Source: Bacteroidota bacterium (GTDB lineage Bacteria > Bacteroidota > Bacteroidia > Cytophagales > Cyclobacteriaceae). Taken from it: a stretch of 7,401 nt of DNA. Where the stretch lies: the NCBI GenBank assembly GCA_023393375.1, contig JAEWLI010000124.1, positions 1 through 7,401 on the forward strand. Reading direction: 5' to 3'. Under the pieces are notes generated by a model. That model saw only the letters and a list, made by a program, of their open reading frames with translations. It was not told where the DNA came from and searched no databases. A program made the position numbers and the translations under genes. Positions 1 to 5,674 of the stretch are shown here, in pieces; within the stretch, counting starts at the first letter, position 1, and each line of letters begins with the position of its first letter.

Positions 1-470
1 TCATCATTCAGCAATTGTCCAGAGTAAAATTTTTGTGATTTTACAAGATTCAGAAGGGAGTCGAGTTCTTGTTGGGTTTCCGGCTGGGAAGTCATTATCG
101 GCTGGATATTGAATTGTTTTTCATGGATATCTTTTTCCAATACCATTAGGTTGGTCAGTGATACTACTCCTGTTACACCGTTTAGTCGAGCCAGTTCATC
201 AGAGAGTAATTTTAAAGACAAGAAATTATCGGGTGTGTACAACGCGCTGTCCTGCATTCCTATTACGATGATGTTTCCGTCTTCACCAAAATTTTTCCGG
301 AATTCCTGAAATTGAACCATATCCGGATCATGTGAAGGGACAGCTTTAGAAAAGTCATAACTCAGACGAACATCTTTGGCATGCCAGGCCATAAACGCTG
401 TGACTATTGCAATAACAATAATCAGGTAAAACCTGTATTTAATGACTATATGAGCGAAATTGGTCCACAT
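1..470 (-). CDS. MMPL/RND-family membrane transporter, N-terminal part (runs off left edge)
   Basis: The reverse strand is open from an ATG at 468-470 to the window edge, giving 156 codons with no stop. The protein starts with a short basic N-terminus, then one strong transmembrane segment (about residues 13-29, rich in I, V, L and A). A soluble, presumably periplasmic region follows, with the pattern seen at the start of MMPL/RND permeases: a Y-D-F block near 38-40, P-S-H-D-P-D near 45-50, F-R-K-N-F-G near 57-62, and a V-V-S-L-T-N stretch near 102-107. Family members are usually 750-800 residues with about 12 membrane segments, so most of the gene lies outside the window. Such proteins export lipids or other hydrophobic molecules using the proton gradient; the substrate cannot be told here. 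A -7 promoter box lies 18 bases upstream of the start. It is separated by 335 bases from the glycosyltransferase genes and is probably a separate unit. Family assignment is by recalled pattern, not a search. Confidence 0.8.
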   Translation of the reverse strand, partial: MWTNFAHIVIKYRFYLIIVIAIVTAFMAWHAKDVRLSYDFSKAVPSHDPDMVQFQEFRKNFGEDGNIIVIGMQDSALYTPDNFLSLKLLSDELARLNGVTGVVSLTNLMVLEKDIHEKQFNIQPIMTSQPETQQELDSLLNLVKSQKFYSGQLLND

Positions 471-487
471 CGTGAAAAAACAAGGCA

Positions 488-495
488 CAAAGGTA
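488..495 (-). promoter_or_regulatory. Bacteroidota-type -7 promoter box for the MMPL transporter gene
   Basis: The reverse strand reads TACCTTTG, a perfect match to the TAnnTTTG -7 consensus of the Bacteroidota primary sigma factor. It lies 18 bases upstream of the ATG at 470, which would give a leader of about 10-14 bases. No TTG -33 element is seen at the expected spacing, so the call rests on the -7 box and its position. Confidence 0.5.
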
Positions 496-622
496 ATTAA
501 TTTATAAATAAGGTGTAGTTGGGAGGGAGAAGAGAGTTATATTACTTCTAATAGCAAAACGTGTAGGTTGGGGTGGGCTTAGGATTGGAAGGTTTCATTT
601 AGCTGTTAGTTCATAGTCCCCC

Positions 623-649
623 ACTTTCAGCAAAGCTACCGTAGAAAGT
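623..649. repeat. Bulged inverted repeat / hairpin in the spacer
   Basis: On the plus strand ACTTTCAGC (623-631) is followed by AAA, then GCT (635-637), ACCGTA (638-643) and GAAAGT (644-649). AGC pairs with GCT and ACTTTC pairs with GAAAGT, giving nine base pairs, a three-base loop and a six-base bulge on one side. The pairing works on either strand. It could be a structured repeat, or part of a transcript end for the glycosyltransferase operon. No T-run follows on the minus strand, so it is not a classical intrinsic terminator. Confidence 0.45.
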
Positions 650-805
650 AATAGAAAGCCCCGATCTTGGACCCGACTCTCCAAATCTCCAACTTCACAG
701 CTCATCCGCTGTTATATGGGAGCTAATTGTTAAATTTGAATATCCGAACCATTTCAGACACATTCAACAAATTTCAAACCCAAAAAACTTTCCTACATTA
801 AATAA

Positions 806-1645
806 TTATTTAACTAAATACCCCCCAACACGACGTGCGTATCCCATTAATAAATAAACAGGCAGGTACTTTTTAGGACAATTTTTCCAGGCATACCAAG
901 TGAAGTTTCTAAGATTTCCGCCACCCTTAATACTAAAAAGGTGGTTGTAGTAATTTTTAAGGCTTTTCTTTTGACGAATCATTGAATCACCACTTTCCTG
1001 AGGATATGTGTACAATTTGGCATCGAAGTTACAATACATTTCAAAACCATGTCTCAACAGTTTATGTGTAAAATCATAATCTGCCATATAATGTGGAAAT
1101 ATTTTTTGATCAAAAAGACCAATTTTTTTAAATACTTTGGAAGGAATCAACAACCCTCGTCCAGGTAGATGTGTGACAGCATGAATGCCATGCCAATCCT
1201 TTTCAGGAAGTATGTCCAGAAGTGATTGATAGGAGCTTTTTATCCAATTGATCCTTTGTCCTCCAAAAATGATTTTCTTAGAATTAGCATCGATTTCCAG
1301 TGATCCTAAAACTGCCTCCGGTTTCTTTTTTATCCATTTGTACATATTTTCGATATAATCCTCCGGTGCGATTACATCATTATTCAAGGTCATCACATGT
1401 ACTGCGTCTTTTTGAAGAGCATATTCGATACCCAGATTTACACTTGCCGTCCAAAATAAATTTCCGTCACCCTGAAGCAGTACTACTTCAGGGTATTGTT
1501 TTTTGATAATTTCAGAAGTGCCATCTGTAGAGCCATCATCTACAACAATGGTAGTAAAGTTTTTATTGGTTTGTTTTTGTAGGGAGTTTAGACAATCCCT
1601 GGTAAAGTTAATTCTATTAAAAACTGGGATTACAATATAAATCAT
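806..1645 (-). CDS. Family 2 glycosyltransferase (rhamnosyltransferase-like)
   Basis: This 279-residue protein has the GT-A fold signature of family GT2, which adds a sugar from a nucleotide-sugar donor to a growing glycan at the inner face of the cytoplasmic membrane. The N-terminus is a typical beta strand (I-V-I-P-V-F-N, residues 4-10). VVDDGSTDGT follows at 34-43 (nucleotide binding), then GDGNLFWTASVNLG near 59-72, and L-N-N-D-V at 87-91, where D90 sits in the metal-binding DXD-like position. PGRGLLIP (161-168) and the acidic A-D-Y-D-F near 188-192 match the acceptor/catalytic region of WbbL-like rhamnosyltransferases. No transmembrane segment is evident, which fits a peripheral enzyme. 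Its ATG overlaps the stop of the upstream GT4 gene in ATGA (1642-1645), indicating translational coupling. It is the last gene of the cluster. The family is secure; donor and acceptor sugars are not determinable. Confidence 0.93.
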   Translation of the reverse strand: MIYIVIPVFNRINFTRDCLNSLQKQTNKNFTTIVVDDGSTDGTSEIIKKQYPEVVLLQGDGNLFWTASVNLGIEYALQKDAVHVMTLNNDVIAPEDYIENMYKWIKKKPEAVLGSLEIDANSKKIIFGGQRINWIKSSYQSLLDILPEKDWHGIHAVTHLPGRGLLIPSKVFKKIGLFDQKIFPHYMADYDFTHKLLRHGFEMYCNFDAKLYTYPQESGDSMIRQKKSLKNYYNHLFSIKGGGNLRNFTWYAWKNCPKKYLPVYLLMGYARRVGGYLVK

Positions 1646-2745
1646 GATTGGTATAAATTATGCAATTTTTCAACTGAACTGTACATATTATAGTTTTCTT
1701 TGACAAATCGTCCTGATTCTTCACCCATTTTTTTTGTAAGATTCGGATCTTTGTAAAGCTCAATAATCTTTTCCGCTAAAATCTCAGGTTTTTCATCTAT
1801 TAAAAATCCGGTTTTGCCATTAATTACTAAGTCCCTTAACCCACGATTATTGTAAACTATTGCTGGTAATTCACAAGACAAAGCTTCGAGCATTGAAATA
1901 CTTAAACCTTCAAATCTAGAAGTCATGATATATAAATCACAAGCTCTAAGATACTCTTTTACATTCCCTCGTTGACCTAAAAAGTATATTTGATTGGATA
2001 GTCCTAGATCCTGTGTCATTTTTTCAAGTGGTTCTCTCATTGGGCCATCTCCTATGTTCAAATATAAAATATCATTATATTTTAGTTTCACAATGGCCAT
2101 TGCCTTTACAATATCAATATGATTTTTAACTTCATTGCAAGTTCCTACCGACAGCAACACAAATGACTTTAAGGGAATATTCAGCAAATTTCTCAATGTT
2201 TCTTTTTCCATTTGATTTTTAACCGGAAAAAATACATCAGGGTTTACCCAGTTTGGAATCAAAGTCGTCCGATTGAAAAATTGCTTTAGTTCATTCTTCT
2301 GAACGTTGTTGCTAATTGCGACATAAGTTACATTAAATACGAATTTCGCAAATAATCTATAAAAGGTTCTTTTAATGCGTATGATTCTAGAAAATACAAA
2401 GTTACTGTGAACCATATAAAGAAATTTGATGCCGTTCAATCTGGCAATCAGTGCATACCAAAAAAAATATTGTTCGGTATGATTATGTATCACACTATAC
2501 TTTTCCCTCTTCAAAATATGGTGAAATTGTTTTAAGTGTTTCCAAAACTCGGTGTTAGGTATATGGATGATTTTAAATCCAGAACTTTCAAGTGTTGGGG
2601 CAAAATTGCCTAACTTAGGCTCACTGTTGAGCGCATGCAATTCATATCCATGTTCCTTAAAATAGTTAGCGGAATAATTTAACATGATTTCAGCACCACT
2701 ATATTCTATTTCATGAAGTATATGTAATAGCTTCTTATGATTCAT
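1642..2745 (-). CDS. Family 4 glycosyltransferase (GT-B fold)
   Basis: This 367-residue protein has the size and layout of a complete GT4 retaining glycosyltransferase. The N-terminal acceptor domain starts with L-L-H-I-L-H-E (6-12) and the S-G-A-E loop (16-19), the usual 'GGAE' type turn. A hinge region around 163-170 reads I-P-N-W-V-N-P-D. The C-terminal donor domain has L-L-S-V-G (197-201), an I-G-D-G-P stretch (231-235), F-L-G-Q-R (255-259) and the E-x7-E motif (E279 and E287, in EGLSISMLE), which binds the nucleotide-sugar. No membrane segment stands out. It shares a 4-base overlap with the downstream GT2 gene and is preceded by a 69-base gap with its own -7 promoter box, so these two genes may form a sub-operon. 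The likely role is one sugar-transfer step in surface polysaccharide assembly; linkage and sugar are unknown. Confidence 0.93.
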   Translation of the reverse strand: MNHKKLLHILHEIEYSGAEIMLNYSANYFKEHGYELHALNSEPKLGNFAPTLESSGFKIIHIPNTEFWKHLKQFHHILKREKYSVIHNHTEQYFFWYALIARLNGIKFLYMVHSNFVFSRIIRIKRTFYRLFAKFVFNVTYVAISNNVQKNELKQFFNRTTLIPNWVNPDVFFPVKNQMEKETLRNLLNIPLKSFVLLSVGTCNEVKNHIDIVKAMAIVKLKYNDILYLNIGDGPMREPLEKMTQDLGLSNQIYFLGQRGNVKEYLRACDLYIMTSRFEGLSISMLEALSCELPAIVYNNRGLRDLVINGKTGFLIDEKPEILAEKIIELYKDPNLTKKMGEESGRFVKENYNMYSSVEKLHNLYQS

Positions 2746-2764
2746 CCGAATTAGATTAGTGCTG

Positions 2765-2772
2765 CAAATATA
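2765..2772 (-). promoter_or_regulatory. Internal -7 promoter box ahead of the second GT4 gene
   Basis: The reverse strand reads TATATTTG, a perfect TAnnTTTG match, 20 bases upstream of the ATG at 2745. It lies in the 69-base gap between the two GT4 genes (2746-2814). No TTG is found at the usual spacing upstream. If active it would drive the GT4-GT2 pair separately from the two upstream glycosyltransferases, with a leader of roughly 12-16 bases. Confidence 0.45.
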
Positions 2773-2814
2773 GGATATATTCTATGTATAATTTTAATAT
2801 AAAAGCAAGTGCTA

Positions 2815-3999
2815 TTATGCATTTATAGATACAGTTTTACTACCAAGAATTTGTTCATACAAATCAGTATATTTTCTGGCTATCATCATTGAAGAGAAAT
2901 TTTCTTTTACATAACCTAAGCCATCAGCACTTAATGTATTGTAAAGGGACTGATCAATCACCAGTTGTTTCAGTGCATTATATACAGCCTCGGGCGAGGT
3001 AACATCTACCAATAGTCCATTTTTACCTTCATTAAGTACCCACGGCACAGCCCCTGCTTTCTCACCTGCTATAACAGGCAATCCTTTGGCCAATCCTTCT
3101 ATCAATGTATTTCCAAAAGACTCTTCTAAGGCTGGATGAAGCATTACATCCATTGTAGAAAACATTTTCATCATTTCCACATGATTTACCTCGCCATGGA
3201 AATATACACCCTCGAGCAATTTGTTTTCTTTAGCCCATTGATAACCGGTATTGAGCGGATCAAACCCGGGACCATAAAGATGATATTCAACTTTTTCCCC
3301 GAATTCATCCCGAAGCATTCGGAAAGCTTGTAATGCAACTTCCGGATTTTTCCTTTTACTCCACCCGTTGAGCGAACTAACTATTTTTATGCTACCAGCT
3401 GGATGCACCTTTGGCTTATCCAATATTTCTTCCTCATTGATCGGATTGGAAATGACCGGAAGTCCTTCTTTGAAGTAATTTAATTTTTCCTGAAGATAAA
3501 TTGAATTTACACTGAAGTTTTTACCCCGGTACCTTACCCGGAAGTCAAGTATCAGACGAAAAAACCGATAGATATCTTTAAAATATTTTAAAATTTCCCA
3601 CGATTCATCCCTGAATGTAATCAGGTGAGGATATTTTGACATTAATGCCCCCATGGCATATTCATAAGTCCAGTGAGCATGTACAATGTCTGGTTTGTCT
3701 TCAATAATAAAGTCCCGGATTTGCCGGGACTCATAATAGAAATTATCCAACATCTGGTACCTGGCTTTGCCTCTGAAGCGGCCAAAATATATTTTAAGAT
3801 TTCTACCCGACAAGATGGTCTTTTCTGTTGCCTTGGGATCAAGTGAATATACTGATACTTGATGTCCAAGTTTCAGTAAACCATTAATTATTATATTTAC
3901 AGCAGTGCCACCCATCCCAGAAATATTATTCTTTTCAGTGGAGTCAAGATGATGTTCTAACGATTTTACTAAAATCGGTCCGGTAATGCCTATTTTCAT
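2815..3999 (-). CDS. Family 4 glycosyltransferase (GT-B fold), glycogen-synthase-like donor domain
   Basis: This 394-residue protein is a second, clearly different GT4 enzyme. The N-terminus (M-K-I-G-I-T-G-P) leads to a glycine-rich loop G-M-G-G-T-A-V-N (28-35), which in this family contacts the donor phosphate. D-I-V-H-A-H-W (104-110) closes the N-terminal domain's core. The C-terminal Rossmann-like domain begins near 204 (I-K-I-V-S-S-L-N-G-W) with the basic S-K-R-K-N patch (214-218). It carries Y-G-P-G (242-245), F-H-G-E-V (267-271) and the E-x7-E motif E293/E301 in EESFGNTLIE, followed by K-G-L-P-V-I-A (305-311). Length is normal and the gene looks intact. It starts 13 bases after the stop of the upstream glycosyltransferase, so the two are surely co-transcribed. 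It probably transfers a hexose to a lipid-linked glycan at the cytoplasmic membrane; specificity cannot be read from sequence. Confidence 0.94.
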   Translation of the reverse strand: MKIGITGPILVKSLEHHLDSTEKNNISGMGGTAVNIIINGLLKLGHQVSVYSLDPKATEKTILSGRNLKIYFGRFRGKARYQMLDNFYYESRQIRDFIIEDKPDIVHAHWTYEYAMGALMSKYPHLITFRDESWEILKYFKDIYRFFRLILDFRVRYRGKNFSVNSIYLQEKLNYFKEGLPVISNPINEEEILDKPKVHPAGSIKIVSSLNGWSKRKNPEVALQAFRMLRDEFGEKVEYHLYGPGFDPLNTGYQWAKENKLLEGVYFHGEVNHVEMMKMFSTMDVMLHPALEESFGNTLIEGLAKGLPVIAGEKAGAVPWVLNEGKNGLLVDVTSPEAVYNALKQLVIDQSLYNTLSADGLGYVKENFSSMMIARKYTDLYEQILGSKTVSINA

Positions 4000-4012
4000 G
4001 GAAAAATTTTAA

Positions 4013-4942
4013 TTATGCCCCAATTGGCCAAATTTTAGATAGCCGGGCTTTAAGTTTGGATTTTATAAAAAAGTTTAATAGTCGTTTATCTTCATCTACA
4101 TTGCGGATTACGAACCTTGGATGTCTTAATGGAAAATTAATTTCACATGTAGGGACGTTTCCGTTTTTATCTAGATTGTTAGTTGTGTGCGTGGCTTCAG
4201 CATTAAATCCAATGTTTTTTATGAGATTTACTTCTGGTACTATGCAATACCCTGATTGAGTCAATAAAGTATATTGCCACTGATAATCCCACCAGTCAAT
4301 ATTCGGACCTTTATCAAAGGTTCTTTGTAATTTAGTCAATCTGTATTTTTTATCCAACATATTTACGAAAACATGATCAAAATAACCTTTTTTCAAGACC
4401 TCATTATAATTCTTCATGGTGAAGTCATATAGATCCCATGCCCTTCTCCAAGTGGCCCACCCCCAGCTTAAATTAAAATTGGAAAAATAATAGGAATAAT
4501 CCGGGTCTCCACTGCAACCGTCTACAAAATTATCCCCACTTATCATCATTACCCTGGTGTCTGTTTTATATACATCCAGCAGTTCTTTGCAGTACCTGAA
4601 AAATGAAATCGCTGGCAAACAATCATCTTCCAGTATAATTCCCATTTCCTCATGCTGAAAAAACCATTGGATGGCTTCATAAGGACCTTTCCCACAGTTT
4701 AAATTGATTTCACTAAATTTTGTTTTGACTTCACATTCCCAGTCTATGTGTGATACGATTTCACGACATTGTTTCACTTTTAATTCATCTTCCTTGTTCC
4801 TCGGCCCATCCGCTGCTATATATAAGCGTGATGGTTTGGCCTTCCGAAGTTGATCAAACACCAATGCAGTCGTTCCAGGCCTGTTAAAAATCAAAAATAA
4901 AACAGCCACATCAACAGTTGTATTTACATTATGATCTTCCAT
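4013..4942 (-). CDS. GT-A nucleotide-diphospho-sugar transferase (HlpA-like / GT2-related)
   Basis: This 309-residue protein matches a GT-A group often labelled 'nucleotide-diphospho-sugar transferase' or 'hemolytic protein HlpA-like'. Seen in it: a first beta strand ending F-L-I-F-N-R-P (16-22); A-A-D-G-P-R (43-48) where GT2 enzymes have the nucleotide-binding DGS; N-C-G-K-G-P (82-87); and I-I-L-E-D-D-C (102-108), the metal-binding acidic triad in the DXD position. S-W-G-W-A-T-W-R-R-A-W (159-169) and W-D-Y-Q-W (218-222) are aromatic-rich blocks characteristic of the group. The C-terminus is basic (K-S-K-L-K-A-R near 294-300), perhaps for membrane association. It is the first gene of the glycosyltransferase cluster, with a -7 box 25 bases upstream and an A-rich leader. 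The group occurs in surface-glycan loci; its precise reaction is poorly defined, and the haemolysin name should not be taken as function. Confidence 0.88.
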   Translation of the reverse strand: MEDHNVNTTVDVAVLFLIFNRPGTTALVFDQLRKAKPSRLYIAADGPRNKEDELKVKQCREIVSHIDWECEVKTKFSEINLNCGKGPYEAIQWFFQHEEMGIILEDDCLPAISFFRYCKELLDVYKTDTRVMMISGDNFVDGCSGDPDYSYYFSNFNLSWGWATWRRAWDLYDFTMKNYNEVLKKGYFDHVFVNMLDKKYRLTKLQRTFDKGPNIDWWDYQWQYTLLTQSGYCIVPEVNLIKNIGFNAEATHTTNNLDKNGNVPTCEINFPLRHPRFVIRNVDEDKRLLNFFIKSKLKARLSKIWPIGA

Positions 4943-5083
4943 TATCGATTAGTAGTTTTTTTTTAACAAATATAATATTTATAATTTGTAAATAATATGA
5001 TTTATATAATAAATAGGAATTTTATTTTATTATAATGAAATATACAAAGATTTAGTTTATAAATAAAGTTTAAATATGATTAT
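4943..5083. other. Extremely AT-rich spacer upstream of the glycosyltransferase cluster
   Basis: By hand count about 15 of 141 bases are G or C, far lower than the genes on either side. It holds the -7 box of the cluster (4967-4974), a run of nine T (4956-4964; A-rich in the transcript leader) and an AT-only inverted repeat, TATAATAAA (5005-5013) with TTTATTATA (5026-5034). The AT-only stem is too weak to call a terminator for the GNAT gene. The stretch may act as an UP-like or easily melted promoter region, or bind a nucleoid protein; this is inference. Confidence 0.55.
4967..4974 (-). promoter_or_regulatory. -7 promoter box of the glycosyltransferase cluster
   Basis: The reverse strand reads TATATTTG, a perfect TAnnTTTG match, 25 bases upstream of the ATG at 4942. 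It is the same octamer as at 2765-2772. The predicted leader is about 17-20 bases and contains a run of nine A, which fits Bacteroidota leaders that are A-rich and lack a Shine-Dalgarno sequence. No TTG -33 element is visible at 19-22 bases. Confidence 0.5.
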
Positions 5084-5614
5084 TCACTGGAATTTTATCA
5101 TGATCCACATATTTTTAAATTCATTCTTAAAGCCTGGAAAATCGAAGTGCTTTGAAGCAAAATATGTAAATCCCATTGATTTATAAAAATTAATAGCTTT
5201 TGTATTTTGATCTATAACATCTAACCATATAAGATTATTTTGAAAAGAGTATGCAATTTTTATAGCCTGAGTTAAAAGTGCTTTTCCAAGTCCAAAACGG
5301 TGATAAGTTGGCAGGATATATAACTTTTCAATTTCCAGACCTTTAATTGTTGGTAAGTTTTCAAGCGAACTATTTAGTTTTATTTTCATAAAACCTGCTG
5401 GTTCATCCTTAATCAATCCAACATAATATTTAATGTTTCCATCCTTAAGTTCATTTTTGATTTTTTCCAGCGTAAACACTTTATTTAAATACCTATCCAA
5501 CGCACCTTCTTGCCAATGATCTGAAAAGTTTTCTGTATAAGCTTTCCTGCATAGGGAAGAAAGTTCATTTGCCTCATTGAGTGAAGCATCCTTAATTTTG
5601 ATGTGTGCTGACAT
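5084..5614 (-). CDS. GNAT-family N-acetyltransferase, PaiA-like
   Basis: This 176-residue protein is a single GNAT domain, which moves an acetyl group from acetyl-CoA to an amine. Motif A is L-E-I-E-K-L-Y-I-L-P (93-102) followed by H-R-F-G-L-G-K (105-111), the acetyl-CoA pyrophosphate loop (G108 and G110; the first position of the Q/R-x-x-G-x-G consensus is H105). Motif B is A-I-N-F-Y-K-S-M-G-F (140-149). The N-terminal part (A-Y-T-E-N-F near 25-30, R-Y-L-N-K-V-F near 41-47) and the overall spacing resemble, from memory, the spermidine/spermine acetyltransferase PaiA of Bacillus subtilis, which has a similar length. Cytoplasmic, with no signal peptide. It lies 60 bases after the upstream 469-residue gene, with a promoter candidate in the gap. 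A small-molecule or polyamine substrate is plausible, an amino-sugar or peptide substrate is possible; the neighbourhood does not decide. Confidence 0.88.
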   Translation of the reverse strand: MSAHIKIKDASLNEANELSSLCRKAYTENFSDHWQEGALDRYLNKVFTLEKIKNELKDGNIKYYVGLIKDEPAGFMKIKLNSSLENLPTIKGLEIEKLYILPTYHRFGLGKALLTQAIKIAYSFQNNLIWLDVIDQNTKAINFYKSMGFTYFASKHFDFPGFKNEFKNMWIMIKFQ

Positions 5615-5636
5615 TTCTGTTTGATTGTTCTTGTAT

Positions 5637-5668
5637 CAAATTAATATTCTGATCATAAAATATACCAA
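5637..5668 (-). promoter_or_regulatory. Candidate promoter of the GNAT gene (-33 TTG and near-consensus -7)
   Basis: The reverse strand shows TTG (5666-5668), 21 bases, then TTAATTTG (5637-5644), one mismatch from TAnnTTTG. The -7 box sits 23 bases upstream of the ATG at 5614, the same distance range as the other candidates in the window. Read-through from the 469-residue gene, 60 bases upstream, is also possible. Confidence 0.4.
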
Positions 5669-5674
5669 CTATCC

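Larger units (their letters stand above)
471..805. other. 335-base non-coding spacer between the MMPL and GT2 genes
   Basis: No convincing coding frame is seen on either strand. The part nearest the transporter start holds its -7 box (488-495). The central part (about 540-720) is visibly richer in G and C than the rest of the window. It contains a bulged hairpin (623-649), a 10-base-period repeat of TAGAAAG (642-648 and 652-658), and several AGCT/GCTGTTA-like words (601-607, 701-707, 721-724). The part nearest the GT2 stop (about 725-805) is AT-rich with no clear hairpin plus T-run terminator. The centre may be a remnant or copy of an interspersed intergenic repeat; this is inference. Confidence 0.6.

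Noticed and set aside
109..309. 66-codon plus-strand reading frame
   Set aside because: It lies antisense inside the MMPL transporter fragment, whose reverse-strand frame has clear family character; no family pattern is seen in the plus-strand product.
1300..1506. 68-codon plus-strand reading frame
   Set aside because: Antisense shadow inside the GT2 gene; its product has no recognisable domain.
3136..3333. 65-codon plus-strand reading frame
   Set aside because: Antisense shadow over the donor domain of the 394-residue GT4 enzyme.
3642..3869. 75-codon minus-strand reading frame
   Set aside because: Out-of-frame overlap inside the 394-residue GT4 gene, which is intact through this stretch.
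1642..3999. Apparent composition difference between the two GT4 genes as a sign of separate origin
   Set aside because: Hand-counted 60-base samples varied as much within a gene (16 of 60 and 26 of 60 G/C in the 394-residue gene) as between genes (15 and 20 of 60 in the other), so no claim is justified.
4056..4259. 67-codon plus-strand reading frame
   Set aside because: Antisense shadow at the C-terminal end of the HlpA-like transferase gene.
5005..5034. Nine-base-pair inverted repeat as terminator of the GNAT gene
   Set aside because: The stem is entirely A/T with a 12-base loop in a spacer of about 11% GC, where such repeats arise by chance; too weak for an intrinsic terminator.
5084..5614. 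GNAT as an amino-sugar acetyltransferase of the glycan pathway
   Set aside because: Its sequence resembles PaiA-type small-molecule acetyltransferases, and a very AT-rich spacer with a fresh promoter separates it from the glycosyltransferases.
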